A stretch of 64,000 nt of DNA from the NCBI GenBank assembly GCA_905182375.1, contig CAJJBF010000007.1, forward strand, positions 223,419 to 287,418. The letters are read 5' to 3'. The notes beneath the pieces were generated by a model. That model worked only from the letters and a program-made list of their open reading frames with translations. It was not told where the DNA came from and ran no database searches. Origin of the DNA: Flammeovirgaceae bacterium UBA4465. Its GTDB lineage: Bacteria > Bacteroidota > Bacteroidia > Cytophagales > Cyclobacteriaceae. This document shows, piece after piece, positions 38,253 to 49,399 of this stretch. Each line of letters opens with the position of its first letter. Within the stretch, counting starts at the first letter, position 1. The position numbers and the translations under genes were made by a program.

Positions 38253-39414
38253 GTGAAAATTGAAACTTGTTTGAGTTTTACCCTTTCAGACCTCCTTCTT
38301 GGAACACTAATAACCCTAACAATGCTGGGCTTTATTTTATTTAAGAGTAATAAAATAAAAAAGGCATTGAGTACCAAACTCTTATTGTCCCATTTTTTCT
38401 GTCAATTAGCATTGCATTATACATGATGCTGGTAGTGAATAATTTTATAACATTCAATCTATCTATCTATCCTATCAATTAGTTTTTGTTTAAGTTTTCT
38501 TATTTACAGTAGTTATCTTAAGATTTCCCTTGAACGCAAAAAACTTAACTTAATAGATTTTAAAGTTGATTTGATCCTTCTCATTTCCGTGATCTCTATC
38601 ATAATAACGTTCGGTTTCTATTATAATGAAATTGATTATTCGTATAATTCACTTGCCATAGAATTTGTGAGACAATATCAAATTCCCTACAGTTTATCAG
38701 GCCATTGTACTGGCTAGAGCCGCGACTTCCTTTCCTATTAATTCTTGCTATATCGCTTTAACCTTATTCATCAATACACGAGGCGTTACTCAACAGTTTA
38801 AATTAGTCAGAAATGGAATCCTCATTTATCATAGTATTCGATTTACGAATTTCATTATTGGAATATTTTTATTCATTATCTCATTGGTTTTTATATTTTC
38901 TGAACTAAAATATTTTGTCAAAATCATGATTGGCTTGATTCATCTTCTACCCATAATTGCTATTTGTTAGTTATTGATTTTTCCAGTTACCCTATTAAAA
39001 ATGTCTAAAAGATTCAATAGCCATACTGACGATCAGAAAAAAAATATCAGAAAAGACATCAATGAGTTGTATCAAAAATTGAAAAAAATTATTGAATGCA
39101 ATGATTTATATCTTTTGAGAACATTAAACACCCGAGGTCTTAGCCTTGAAAGTGGTCTCTCTAAATCTGAAATAAGAATAATTTTGAACAAAAATGGTTT
39201 TGAGAATTTTAAAGAATATCACAACTATTTTCAGTTAATTAAAGTTGAAAATCAAGTAAAAAATAGAGATTTATCAAAATACAAGATGAAAGTGCTTTAC
39301 GAGAAGGCCGGGTTCAATTCTCATCAGACATTTATCCGATTTTTTCGCAAAAAACATGATATGACCGCCATAGAATACCATGAAAAAAGGAAGTTAGACT
39401 CTACATCTAGTTAA
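38253..39414 (+). pseudogene. Decayed membrane-bound AraC-family regulator
   Basis: From a GTG at 38253 the sequence encodes hydrophobic helices typical of the multi-pass sensor domain of Bacteroidota AraC regulators (SDLLLGTLITLTMLGFILF; ISVISIIITFGFYYNEIDYS; LFIISLVFIFSELKYFVK). The last of these leads through an in-frame TAG (38968-38970) into the soluble part. The C-terminal 146 codons (38974-39414) keep an AraC-type helix-turn-helix: LYEKAGFNSHQTFIRFFRKK with ITAIEY-like MTAIEYHEKRK. The reading frame changes at least three times in the membrane part, so many lesions have collected. It accounts for most of the apparent gap 38181-38973. Confidence 0.7.
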
Positions 39415-39595
39415 TGAATCTATCGTCTACAAATCAATATCGAAAAAGATGAAATGGACAATGCCATAATAGTATTAAATCACTCGTAAATCGTAATCCT
39501 GACGGATTCAATGAGATATGGATGGAAATGGATCATTGATCTATCCAACGTTCTTTTATTCTTGACTAAAAAAAACTAAAACTATATATCTATTG

Positions 39596-40158
39596 CTAGG
39601 CTAAATGCCCGTATTTTTTAATACTGTAAGCAGATGTTACCCCTACCAAAGCCCCAAATAAATGAGATTCCCAACTGACCGCTTGATTGAAATCAAAAAC
39701 AGTATAAACCAAACTACCATAAACAGCTAGAACTGCGATAGAAATAATCAGTGTTCTGAATTTACCCTCAAAAAAACCAATGGAAATTAAAAAAAAAGCC
39801 AAGGCATAAATTAAGCCACTCGCACCAATATGAAGAAAATTTCTTCCAAAAAACCAAACTAAGATGTTGGTAAAAAAATAGCATTGGAGAAATATCCTAT
39901 TAGCAATATTGGGATAAAAAAAATAAAGAATCGTACCCAAAAATAATACGGGTACTGAGTTGGAGGAGATATGATTCAAATTTCCATGAACCAATGGACT
40001 CGTAAATATTCCCCTGATACCAAGATGGGTTAACTCCTTGGTAAAATACCCAAAAAGCCGAAATCAATATTAAAAAAGAAACTTACCGAAAAAAAAAGCC
40101 ACATCAGCATGAGAAATCTAAAGGGCCTAAGAATGGAAGATCTAGCTGCAGGGTGCAT
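39596..40158 (-). pseudogene. Rhomboid-family intramembrane protease with one frameshift
   Basis: The start MHPAARSSILRPFRFLMLMW and the helix to FGFLGILPR are read from 40158. Near 40034-40038 one base is missing (a G on the coding strand), after which the frame ELTHLGIRGIFTSPLVHGNL continues into the open 132-codon remainder. Catalytic motifs are HIGASGLIYALAFF, with the GxSG serine, and the last-helix WESHLFGALVG histidine; the early HGNLNHISSNS histidine pair is also present. The repaired length is about 187 aa, normal for compact bacterial rhomboids. Confidence 0.8.
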
Positions 40159-40221
40159 ATAGGTTAATCACGTTAAGCATAAACCTTCTAAGTTTGATGT
40201 GAAAGATAAATGATTCCTATT

Positions 40222-40683
40222 TTATTGAGGAGAACGAATCATTTTCAGGGTTAATAATTTAGCCTCCTCATACGTTACTGACATATAACCCAAAATACCT
40301 CCAGAGGCCTCTGCGATCCGTTTGGCCCAATCTTCGATACTATCATAAAATTTAATCGCAAAATGCTTATCTAGTTTGGGTAAAATCAAATTTAATTTTC
40401 TCAATTCTTGGATGATGTCACCATTCCTTATTTCTAAATCATCTGATGTTTTTGCAATACAAGTAAGTAATTTTTCTTCGAAATTTTGTCCTACTAGTTG
40501 ATAATAGCCAGCTAACTGCTTGGTCACATGGCGCTGCTTAGTATGCGCCAACAAAATAGCCTCTTTTTTCTCTTTGTGATCGATGTTACCATCTGCACCG
40601 GCAATCAAAACAGAGACGAGAATAGGAACACTCAACATCAAATCAATTTCATCCTCGCGTAATTCTTCAAATTCCTTTAACAT
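40222..40683 (-). CDS. TerB-like helical protein
   Basis: A 153-aa all-helical protein. The segment LIAGADGNIDHKEKKEAILLA resembles the acidic metal-binding turn of TerB/DjlA-like domains (ADGxxxxxE). The C-terminal YDSIEDWAKRIAEASGGIL is unusual among TerB proteins. The role is unknown; tellurite resistance should not be inferred from the domain alone. It is transcribed on its own between the rhomboid and the SanA-like gene. Confidence 0.6.
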   Translation of the reverse strand: MLKEFEELREDEIDLMLSVPILVSVLIAGADGNIDHKEKKEAILLAHTKQRHVTKQLAGYYQLVGQNFEEKLLTCIAKTSDDLEIRNGDIIQELRKLNLILPKLDKHFAIKFYDSIEDWAKRIAEASGGILGYMSVTYEEAKLLTLKMIRSPQ

Positions 40684-40781
40684 GCTATTATTTGATCTTT
40701 TTTATTCTTGCGAAAATACATCAAAAAATAACCCGTCAATAATTTTTAAATTAAAAACTTGTTTTTTTCTTGACTCAATTT

Positions 40782-41414
40782 TTAGATAGGACTAAATTTT
40801 CCCATAATTTCAGGTTTTTTGTTCCATACATAAAGATCTAAAACTGCCAAAACACGTGCGATCAGTTCTCGAATCCTCACTTTTGTCGGTACCGATACCC
40901 TAGCCGATTTTGGTGAAAATCCATAGGCCTTTAATCCATGATAATTAGCTATGAACAGCGCCCGATACAAATGAAATTCTTGGGTAATGATAATGAAATT
41001 GGATTGTCCAAATATCTGTGCGCAACGCACTACCGAATCTAAAGTTCGCAATCCAGCATAATCTAAAGTAACTGCTGATTCAGGAATACCCCTTTCTTTC
41101 AAGGCGTTAAGCATGTCACGAGGCTCGTTGTAGTATATACTACTATTGTCACCACTGACCAGGATATGACTTATAATTCCGAGCTCAAAAAGCTTGGTCG
41201 CAGCATTCATCCGCTCTTCAAAGAATTCATTTTTGACTCCCTTGGCCGAAAATCGGGAAGTACCAAGTACTAAGCCCACCCTTTGAGCAGGTGGCCAAGT
41301 CTCCTCTTTGAATATTTGTTCTGAGGTACTGAGTACTATCCAAATATTAAGAGATAATATGAATAAAAATCCAAATCCCAAAGAAATAAACATCCGTTTA
41401 AACCATTTTTTCAC
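40782..41414 (-). CDS. SanA/YdcF-like DUF218 membrane protein
   Basis: A 210-aa protein with one N-terminal membrane helix (FISLGFGFLFILSLNIWIVL) and a DUF218 domain in the periplasm: GLVLGTSRFSAKGVKNEFFEERMNAA (abridged), ILVSGDNSSIYYNEPRDM, and ITQEFHLYRALFIANYHGLKAYGF. The arrangement matches E. coli SanA, which affects the permeability barrier to vancomycin. The exact reaction of the family is not established. Confidence 0.88.
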   Translation of the reverse strand: MKKWFKRMFISLGFGFLFILSLNIWIVLSTSEQIFKEETWPPAQRVGLVLGTSRFSAKGVKNEFFEERMNAATKLFELGIISHILVSGDNSSIYYNEPRDMLNALKERGIPESAVTLDYAGLRTLDSVVRCAQIFGQSNFIIITQEFHLYRALFIANYHGLKAYGFSPKSARVSVPTKVRIRELIARVLAVLDLYVWNKKPEIMGKFSPI

Positions 41415-41487
41415 AACCGGTTAATGTATTTACTATTCCACATCAAAACTAACGTATTTATAATTAGGTGCCTCTTTACCGATAATT

Positions 41488-44064
41488 TTAATCAAATAGC
41501 CCTATTTGATTATCTTCACGCTCTACCTCTTCTTGAATAAAAGATTTTAATAATTCAATATCTTCCTTTTCAGGTTTTTCAAGCTCATCCTCATTGACAA
41601 CGGCCTCAATTTTAACTACATTTTGTAAGTGGAATTTATTCCCCAAGGCTTTCCAGCCTTTGACATCTATTAAAGTATCCAAATTTAAAATTTTCTGTAA
41701 CTTTTTGTTTTTCTCCTTATACGTCACAGATGCTTCTACTTTTACCGCATCACTGGCAAAATACAATTTTGAATTTTTGGTCTCAGAGATGAAGAAAAAA
41801 AGTTTTTGTGTTTTAACAGTCTCGATTTTAAACCTTTTGATAAAAAAAGCTTTGGTACTACCTTCCTGGTAGATACCTGTAATGATACCCTCAGGTATAA
41901 ATTTAGTCAAATGACATATATTTTTGGATTCATAACGATTACTCATTTCAAATGTGGTCAACTCATAATGACCGTCATAATAAAAAACAATGATCAAATC
42001 TTCTGCTTTGAAATTACCTAAATGAAGACCCCGCTCGTCCGTATTTAAACGACCAATCACTTCATCATACCAAATATCTAGTCCACCCAAAGTAGACGCC
42101 CCTGCCGTTTTCAGCTGCACCTTTCTAACAGGATACTTAGTCACTATATTTCCAGATGCCAAGCGACCTTTGATTTCATAATCTGCAAAATCAATATCAA
42201 AAACTTTCTTTCTCGCCGTGCTCGCCGCAGTCAAATTCACGGTAACTACCTCTGCCTCTCCATTGGGATTGGCCGTAAAATACAATGCCTTAGATCCTTT
42301 GGATTCTTTGGCCAAACGATACTCCTTGTCTCGGGTCACACTCAGTATATTGAATCGCTTAATCATAGATCTACCTGAAGATCCGTCTTTATAAATCATA
42401 TTGTACACCATGCGCTCGTCCCCTTTCTTATAAACAGCGACATGTATGATGTCTTTGCCCACAAAAACTTTATCCTGAATTCGGCTAACCACACAGACCC
42501 CGTCATTTCTAAAAACAATGACTTCATCAATGTCTGAACATTCAGAGATGAATTCGTCTTTCTTAAGACCCATCCCTATAAAACCCTCCTGCCTGTTTAC
42601 ATAAAGCTTGGCATTATTAGCTGCCACAAAAGCGGCCTTAATGGTATCAAAATTTGCGATTTCGGTCTTTCGTTCTTTTCCCTTACCGTATTTCTCGAGT
42701 AACCGCCGATAATATGAGATCGTAAATTCTGTCAAATGATCTAGATTGTAAAGCGTCTGCTTGAGTTCCTCTTGAAGCTTATTCATCAACTCATCTGCCT
42801 TAAACGCATCAAACTTTGATATTCTCTTGATTTTAATTTCCGTCAGACGAACCAAATCTTCCTCAGTGATCTGACGATAAAATTCCAATTTAAAGGGGGT
42901 TAAACCCTGGTCAATCGCTTGAAGTACAGCTTCCCATGTTTCAGCATCTTCAATATCCCTATAGATCCTATTTTCAATAAATATTTTTTCAAGAGAAGAA
43001 AATAAAATCTTTTCAAGGAGCTCATTTTTACGTATTTCTAACTCCTGCTTCAAAAGATCTCCCGTTTGATCCACACTGTGTTTAAGGATTTCTTTGATCC
43101 CAACAAAATGGGGCTTATCTGCGATAATGATACAGGCATTGGGTGAGATAGATACCTCACAATCCGTAAAGGCATATAAAGCATCAATCGTGATATTGGG
43201 GGACACACCACTGGCCAATACAATTTTAATCTCTATTTCAGCTGCGGTATTATCAATGACTTGTTTGATTTTTATTTTTCCTTTGTCATTGGCCTTCACT
43301 ATGGAGTCAATCAGCGACGAAGTCGTCGTGCCATAGGGGATTTCTTTGATCAATAAGGTCTTACTGTCATCTTCTTCTATGACCGCCCTCACACGGACCT
43401 TGCCCCCTCTCTGGCCATCATTATAATCCGTTACATCTATTTTGCCTCCTGTTTGGAAATCAGGGAATAACTTTACAGATCTTCCTTTTAAAATGCTGAT
43501 ACAACCATTGAGCAACTCTATAAAATTGTGGGGTAACATTTTGGTTGAAAGTCCCACGGCAATACCCTCTACTCCTTGAGAAAGTAACAAAGGAAACTTG
43601 ACAGGAAAAGTAACCGGTTCTTTTTTACGTCCATCATAGGACAATTGCCAACTGGTGGTCTGCGCGTTAAAAATAACATCTAAGGCAAACTTTGACAAGC
43701 GTGCCTCAATGTACCTAGAGGCTGCAGCACCATCGCCGGTACGCACATCACCCCAGTTGCCTTGCATTTCAATCAATAAATCCTTTTGGCCTAGATTTAC
43801 AATCGCATCTGCGATGGAGGCGTCTCCGTGAGGATGGAATTGCATGGTCGTTCCGATGATGTTAGCCACCTTATTGAAGCGACCATCATCTAATTCTTTC
43901 ATAGCATGCAAAATCCTTCTTTGCACTGGTTTTAAGCCATCCTCTATGGCAGGAACGGCTCTTTCAAGAATTACATAAGAAGCATAATCAAGAAACCAAT
44001 TTTCATACATCCCTGTGACGGGAAGTACTTCGTGAATCTCATCTTCTTTTAAATCGTCATCCAT
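41488..44064 (-). CDS. parC: DNA topoisomerase IV subunit A
   Basis: Type IIA topoisomerase breakage-reunion subunit that unlinks daughter chromosomes. The start YENWFLDYASYVILERAVPAI, the QRRILHAMKE block, MQFHPHGDASIADAIVNLGQ and the active-site Tyr in AAASRYIEARLSKFALDVIF are intact. It has 858 aa and the C-terminal region carries degenerate beta-pinwheel blades. It lacks the GyrA box (QRRGGKG), so ParC rather than GyrA. It is arranged with parE on the same strand, separated by a broken lipase gene. Confidence 0.93.
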   Translation of the reverse strand: MDDDLKEDEIHEVLPVTGMYENWFLDYASYVILERAVPAIEDGLKPVQRRILHAMKELDDGRFNKVANIIGTTMQFHPHGDASIADAIVNLGQKDLLIEMQGNWGDVRTGDGAAASRYIEARLSKFALDVIFNAQTTSWQLSYDGRKKEPVTFPVKFPLLLSQGVEGIAVGLSTKMLPHNFIELLNGCISILKGRSVKLFPDFQTGGKIDVTDYNDGQRGGKVRVRAVIEEDDSKTLLIKEIPYGTTTSSLIDSIVKANDKGKIKIKQVIDNTAAEIEIKIVLASGVSPNITIDALYAFTDCEVSISPNACIIIADKPHFVGIKEILKHSVDQTGDLLKQELEIRKNELLEKILFSSLEKIFIENRIYRDIEDAETWEAVLQAIDQGLTPFKLEFYRQITEEDLVRLTEIKIKRISKFDAFKADELMNKLQEELKQTLYNLDHLTEFTISYYRRLLEKYGKGKERKTEIANFDTIKAAFVAANNAKLYVNRQEGFIGMGLKKDEFISECSDIDEVIVFRNDGVCVVSRIQDKVFVGKDIIHVAVYKKGDERMVYNMIYKDGSSGRSMIKRFNILSVTRDKEYRLAKESKGSKALYFTANPNGEAEVVTVNLTAASTARKKVFDIDFADYEIKGRLASGNIVTKYPVRKVQLKTAGASTLGGLDIWYDEVIGRLNTDERGLHLGNFKAEDLIIVFYYDGHYELTTFEMSNRYESKNICHLTKFIPEGIITGIYQEGSTKAFFIKRFKIETVKTQKLFFFISETKNSKLYFASDAVKVEASVTYKEKNKKLQKILNLDTLIDVKGWKALGNKFHLQNVVKIEAVVNEDELEKPEKEDIELLKSFIQEEVEREDNQIGLFD

Positions 44065-44099
44065 ATTTCTTAAACATTCTATCCACGTACATTGCTCGA

Positions 44100-45369
44100 T
44101 TAATAGCCTTCAAGTTTCATAATTGTATTAAAATAGCTTTCTAAATACGGGACAACACACGTATAATGATCTGCGCCTTCAAAAGTGGTCAATGTAACGA
44201 TCTCAGGCGAAACTCCAGAAGACAAGAAAGCACGATAAGTATCAACTGTATTTTGATAAGGGACCGTTATATCAGCATTTCCATGATACAGGTGCATGGA
44301 AATCTCTGGTATCCATATCTAATAAGCCGTGATTGCTCAAAAAGTTGAGAAAATTCTGAAAACACCCCACTGTCGGGGTCTGACAAAAATTCGGGTGCAA
44401 TCAATATAGCAATCGTATCGTTTAAACGGGTATTTATCTGAGCTCCCGCCGTAATACCATTAAAAAGACCTACGACAATGTGGTCATAAGGTTCATTAAA
44501 AATTTGACTGTGCCAAGGCCGAATCAATATCGTAATACGTTCGGTAAGATTCTGCAATATAAGCCATGAAATAAGGGGTTTCATATACTTCTTGGTCAAA
44601 GAAAAAATCACGCACACCCTTTCATATCGTAACCTCCAGAACTTGGAAAAGATGCCTTTAAATCAAAATATTCTATATCATGCTCTTCAATGTATTTGTG
44701 TGTCGCCATGGCTACGTAACCCCCTTGAGAATAGCCACTTAAATATAGTTCTCCATCTGAACTGATCTCTTCTTGATTCAGTCTTTCTATTACTGCTCTT
44801 AGTTCATCAATAACTGCCAAAGCAGACATTTCTTCGACATAGTATGGGTGCATGATATCTCTAGAACTTCCAAATCCGATGAAATCGGGTACCACAGTGA
44901 TCAGGCCTGTTGAAGCCATTCCAGCAAACAACAAGTTTTGGAAATCATTTAGAGGCAACTCACTCGGTGCATCTCTGTTTGCAGTTATGGTCCCATGTGC
45001 AAAAACATGGTAACTAGACTTAATTGAATCCATCACTGGGATATAAGCCATACCAGACGCCATGATTTTCTCGCCCTTGTAGCTCGTCTCATAAATAACT
45101 TTCCATATTTGAACATCATATAAAAATTGTTCTAAAGGCAAGTCTATCCCGCTTGAATTAAAGACTATTCTGAGATTTCCTGATGTTTTTGTGACTTTTT
45201 TTTCTGCTGAAATCAATCGACTCTCAATGGGATCCTCCGGCTCACTTAATACCTCTTCTTCAAGGGTAGAAATGTCTTCAGATGCCTCATCACATGAGAT
45301 CCAAAAAAGACCTGATAGTAATAACAAATTAAAAAAAATGAGAGGTGTTAATTTTTTACGTAATCTCAT
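44100..45369 (-). pseudogene. Secreted lipase/alpha-beta hydrolase lipoprotein, broken by several frameshifts
   Basis: The first part (45369-44608) has a lipoprotein signal (LLLLSGLFWISC) and a hydrolase core with HVFAHGTITANRDAP, DFIGFGSSRDIMHPYY and the nucleophile elbow SGYSQGGYVAMATHKY. Beyond GYDMKG the frame shifts. RDFFFDQEVYETPYFMAYI, FNEPYDHIVVGLFNGITAG and NHGLLDMDTRDFHAP-like pieces lie in different frames, before the last open part MHLYHGNADITVP (catalytic Asp) and GADHYTC (catalytic His). At least three or four indels are needed, while the flanking parC and parE are intact. This makes true decay likely. The start at 45369 overlaps parE by 14 bases. Confidence 0.78.
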
Positions 45370-47251
45370 ATTCTTCTGATATAATTGCCTTTTCTTCATG
45401 AATCAAATCTTTCTCCACCCTAAGTTTATGAATGATGAACTGCTGACGATCTGGCGTATTTTTCCCCATGTAAAAAGACAATAAATCTTTGATTTTAGTT
45501 TCCTTTCTCAAGATAACGGGTTCAAGACGAATGTCTTCTCCAATAAAAGCTGCAAATTCATTGGGTGAAATTTCACCCAAACCTTTAAATCGAGTGATTT
45601 CTGCATTTTTTCCCAATTTTTCAATCGCTGTTTGACGTTCCAGCTCATCATAACAGTAAAATGTTTCCTTTTTATTTCTGATACGGAAAAGAGGGGTATC
45701 CAAAATAAATACATGACCGTTTCTGACCAATTCAGGAAAAAATTGCAAGAAATATGTCAACAAGAGCAATCGAATGTGCATCCCATCTACATCCGCATCC
45801 GTAGCGATAATGATTTTTTTATACCGCAAACCTTCGAGCCCGTCTTCAATATTTAGGGCATGCTGCAGTAAATTAAATTCTTCGTTCTCATACACCACCT
45901 TTTTGGTGTGGGCATAGCAATTAAAGGGCTTACCTCTCAAACTAAAAACGGCCTGAGTTTGTACATCTCTAGTCTTGGTAATGGATCCACTGGCCGAGTC
46001 TCCCTCAGTAATGAAGATCATGCTGTCATTGCGGCGCTCTTCGGCTAATTTCTTGTCATTGAGGTGTACCCGACAATCTCTCAACTTTTTGTTGTGCAGA
46101 TTGGCTTTTTTGGCGCGCTCATTTGCCAGTTTTTTTATTCCTGCTATTTCCTTTCGCTCCCGCTCGGATTGCAAAATACGTTTTAACAACAAACCTGCTG
46201 ATTCGCTGTTTTGATGCAAGTAGTTATCTAATTCCTTTTTGATAAAATCATTGACGAAGGTCCTCATTGTAGGTCCCTCTGGCCCTAAATTTTGAGATCC
46301 TAATTTGGTCTTGGTCTGAGATTCAAATACCGGCTCTTGTACCCTGATTGCGATGGCCGCCACAATACTTACTCTGACGTCCGCCGCATCAAAATCCTTT
46401 TTAAAAAACTCTCTGACTGTCTTGACAATAGATTCTCTAAAAGCGGCCAAATGCGTCCCTCCCTGAGTCGTATATTGGCCATTTACGAAGGAGTAGTATT
46501 CTTCTCCATATTGATTTGAATGGGTCAAGGCAATCTCAATATCCTCTCCCTTCATGTACATGATAGGGTATCTGATGCTCTCTTCATCCGTCTTACGTCG
46601 CAAAAGATCCAGTAAGCCATGCTCTGAATGGTATTTTTTACCATTGAGCACTAAAGTCAAACCCGCATTCAAATAGGCATAATTCCAGATAAGATTATCT
46701 AAATAATCAGGAATAAAATGAAAATTTTTAAAAATAACGTTGTCAGGCTCAAAAGTGATGTGAGTCCCATTTCGGTCTGAAGTACTGACTACCTGAGCAT
46801 CAGAGGTAACCTCTCCCTGATTAAATTCAGCCATTTTGGTCTTACCATCACGAAAAGACTGCACCTTAAAATAACTAGATAAGGCATTTACCGCCTTGGT
46901 ACCTACTCCGTTAAGGCCTACTGATTTTTGAAAAGCCCCAGAGTCATATTTACCACCCGTATTAATCTTAGAAACGCAATCGATGACTTTTCCTAAAGGA
47001 ATACCCCTGCCATAATCTCTAATTTTAACTTTATGATCACTGACCTTGATATCGATCGTCTTACCAAAGCCCATCATGTGCTCATCTATACAATTGTCTA
47101 TGATTTCCTTGACCAATACATAGATCCCGTCATCATGCGCTGAACCGTCACCCAACTTACCGATGTACATCCCAGGACGAAGTCGGATGTGTTCTTTCCA
47201 ATCTAAGGACTTTATACTTTCTTCGGTGTAGTTAGAATTACCTGTTGCCAT
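45356..47251 (-). CDS. parE: DNA topoisomerase IV subunit B
   Basis: ATPase subunit of topoisomerase IV. The GHKL ATPase domain shows [46 protein letters not shown] and [17 protein letters not shown]. The TOPRIM region shows [16 protein letters not shown] and [21 protein letters not shown]. The C-terminal [15 protein letters not shown] is normal. It has 631 aa, close to the usual ParE size. The 143-base spacer upstream holds its presumptive promoter. Confidence 0.95.
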   Translation of the reverse strand: MATGNSNYTEESIKSLDWKEHIRLRPGMYIGKLGDGSAHDDGIYVLVKEIIDNCIDEHMMGFGKTIDIKVSDHKVKIRDYGRGIPLGKVIDCVSKINTGGKYDSGAFQKSVGLNGVGTKAVNALSSYFKVQSFRDGKTKMAEFNQGEVTSDAQVVSTSDRNGTHITFEPDNVIFKNFHFIPDYLDNLIWNYAYLNAGLTLVLNGKKYHSEHGLLDLLRRKTDEESIRYPIMYMKGEDIEIALTHSNQYGEEYYSFVNGQYTTQGGTHLAAFRESIVKTVREFFKKDFDAADVRVSIVAAIAIRVQEPVFESQTKTKLGSQNLGPEGPTMRTFVNDFIKKELDNYLHQNSESAGLLLKRILQSERERKEIAGIKKLANERAKKANLHNKKLRDCRVHLNDKKLAEERRNDSMIFITEGDSASGSITKTRDVQTQAVFSLRGKPFNCYAHTKKVVYENEEFNLLQHALNIEDGLEGLRYKKIIIATDADVDGMHIRLLLLTYFLQFFPELVRNGHVFILDTPLFRIRNKKETFYCYDELERQTAIEKLGKNAEITRFKGLGEISPNEFAAFIGEDIRLEPVILRKETKIKDLLSFYMGKNTPDRQQFIIHKLRVEKDLIHEEKAIISEEYEIT

Positions 47252-47394
47252 TTATAATAATTGAATATGTTGGATCGCTGTAACCAAGTGGGAAATTATG
47301 AAAAAAAAAGCAGGTATTGTTAAAAAATATTTGCTTTACATTCGACCTATTATTTAAATAAATACAATCAAACTGTTGAATTACAAGTATTTAA

Positions 47395-47835
47395 TTAGTC
47401 TAATGATTTTTTGGTAGACATGAAATAAATTGCCAAACCCATCCAAATCATCAATAATATCGGACCTAAATAATTTAAATAGGCATAACTCGATAGCTGA
47501 AGACTTGACGTATTGTTGAGTGCTCCAAGAAATCCTATCAGAAAACAGATATAAAAATTGACTACGACGGGAAGCGCGGCAAACCAACCGGCCGAAAGGA
47601 TTCCAAATCGTTGCGCTATTTTAGGTGCTACGATCTTAATCAATAACCACAGAAAAATATTGATCACCAAAAAGATCAACGCGCCCAGGTAAAAAAAGTC
47701 GGTTCGGTGCAGGGTAGGCATATCGGTCTCTAACGAAAAACTTACAACAGGATCTAAATAAGCATACACCAAACTTAAAGTCCCTAAGAAAATCACTATA
47801 GACAATAATCTGACAAAATTTACGGCTCTGAGCAT
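47395..47835 (-). CDS. Four-helix membrane protein, unknown function
   Basis: A protein of about 146 aa with four predicted membrane helices (LLSIVIFLGTLSLVYAYL; FFYLGALIFLVINIFLWLL; WFAALPVVVNFYICFLIGFLG; LNYLGPILLMIWMGLAIYF). ATG 47835 is chosen because the longer frame (to 47895) adds a non-conserved-looking tail. I do not recognise the family. It lies upstream of parE on the same strand. Confidence 0.65.
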   Translation of the reverse strand: MLRAVNFVRLLSIVIFLGTLSLVYAYLDPVVSFSLETDMPTLHRTDFFYLGALIFLVINIFLWLLIKIVAPKIAQRFGILSAGWFAALPVVVNFYICFLIGFLGALNNTSSLQLSSYAYLNYLGPILLMIWMGLAIYFMSTKKSLD

Positions 47836-47982
47836 AGAAAATGGTTGTTTGAATGGCGTAATATAGATGATTGAATGGCACAAAACTAGAATCAAAAACG
47901 ATAAGATTTAAATACATTTAATTTTTATATTTCTAAAAATCAAATGTATTTAGTTTCTGAAATAGCGTGACGTTGACTTAAT

Positions 47983-49308
47983 TTATTTGACTTGTCTTCC
48001 GTGCTTAATCACAAGATCAACACTTTGAAGTAGACTAATGTGACGCAATATATTTCCTTTTACGGCTATAATATCGGCAAATTTACCCTCACTGATGGTG
48101 CCATAATCAGCTTCAACCCCCATCATCTTAGCCGGCCAATAGGTAGCAGCCTTAATGGTATAGATCGGATCGAAACCAAATTCATTGACCCATACATCTA
48201 GTTCATTCCAGGTAGATTGGATATGGAATTTCATAGGAATGCCACTATCGGTACCTATCATCAAAACGACACCTGCTTCTTTGAGCTGATTCACTTTCTT
48301 TTCTAAAGTAGGTCTTCGCATGGGTGTCAATTGAAAATAAGGCAATCTATCTGGGTGTGCAAATGAATTTCTAATGTCTAGTACGACCGAGTCCGGCAAT
48401 CCCAGATGCCAATCATCTCCATCTAAAATCTCTGGGTTATCTCTCAAGGCTTCATAATTGTACAAGCCTTCTACGGTAGGGGTCCAATATAAGGGTCCTA
48501 AATTCATTTGGGCGGTTCTTTCCTTAATGGCACTCAATATCTCTTCTGGATATTCAGGAGCTGACGATAATCCTGTATGCTCAAAGCAATCGACCCCTGC
48601 TTTCAACCCTTTTCTAATTTCTTCGGGTCGATGACTATGAGCCACTACCGTCAATCCTCCTTTGTGCGCTTCGTCTACAATGGCGAATATTTCTTCTTCG
48701 GTCATCTGATCTTGATCTATGAGCTTAATACAGTCTACCCCGGCATCGACAAGTTCTTTTACTTTGGCCCGAGCATCTTTGGGGCCATCCACGCCCCATC
48801 TAAACTGTTCAGTACCGGGATAGGGTTGCTTTTGAATAAATGGCCCACTCATATACATGGTCGGTCCGGGTATCTCTCCCCTATTAATGGCATCTCTGAC
48901 TACCAAACTTTCCTTGAGGGGGCCTCCTAAATCGCGCGCACTCGTCACCCCGGCCATCAGCAGTTGTTTTGCAGAAGAAGGCATGATTACTTTTTCGAAC
49001 AAGGGGAGATAAGTTTTATCCCAATACGCATAATCCGCATGGCCATTGATCATCAAATGCACATGCATATCCCAAAGTCCAGGCAAAACGGACATACCTT
49101 CGGTCGAAATGACTTCGGCGCTTGCAGGAATCTCAATACTCCCTATTGTACCCACGGCAGCAATACGCGTCCCATCAATAATGATGACGCTATTCAAAAT
49201 AGGCGTTGACCCAAATCCATCTATCAAAGTTCCCCCTACCAGCGCTTTTATCTGGGCATTGGAGGCCATGGATGCAAGTAGGAAAATAAAATAAGTGATT
49301 CTTTTCAT
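47983..49308 (-). CDS. Exported amidohydrolase-superfamily protein
   Basis: A protein of about 440 aa with a signal peptide (ITYFIFLLASMASNAQ) and an imidazolonepropionase-like amidohydrolase fold. Metal ligands appear in PGLWDMHVHLMI (HxH), TVVAHSHRPEEI and CFEHTGLSS, and the final Asp in MIGTDSGIPMKFH. The N-terminal beta strand region reads ALVGGTLIDGFGSTPI. Such secreted enzymes often act on dipeptides or related amides, but the substrate cannot be told. ATGs at 49314 and 49335 are also possible starts. Confidence 0.87.
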   Translation of the reverse strand: MKRITYFIFLLASMASNAQIKALVGGTLIDGFGSTPILNSVIIIDGTRIAAVGTIGSIEIPASAEVISTEGMSVLPGLWDMHVHLMINGHADYAYWDKTYLPLFEKVIMPSSAKQLLMAGVTSARDLGGPLKESLVVRDAINRGEIPGPTMYMSGPFIQKQPYPGTEQFRWGVDGPKDARAKVKELVDAGVDCIKLIDQDQMTEEEIFAIVDEAHKGGLTVVAHSHRPEEIRKGLKAGVDCFEHTGLSSAPEYPEEILSAIKERTAQMNLGPLYWTPTVEGLYNYEALRDNPEILDGDDWHLGLPDSVVLDIRNSFAHPDRLPYFQLTPMRRPTLEKKVNQLKEAGVVLMIGTDSGIPMKFHIQSTWNELDVWVNEFGFDPIYTIKAATYWPAKMMGVEADYGTISEGKFADIIAVKGNILRHISLLQSVDLVIKHGRQVK

Positions 49309-49399
49309 TTTCATTTTGGTTAAAACAATCATCAATATGTGATAAAGATAACTTATTTAATCATTTTAAATAAATTGGGTACCCTTGGCCTAAGATTGA

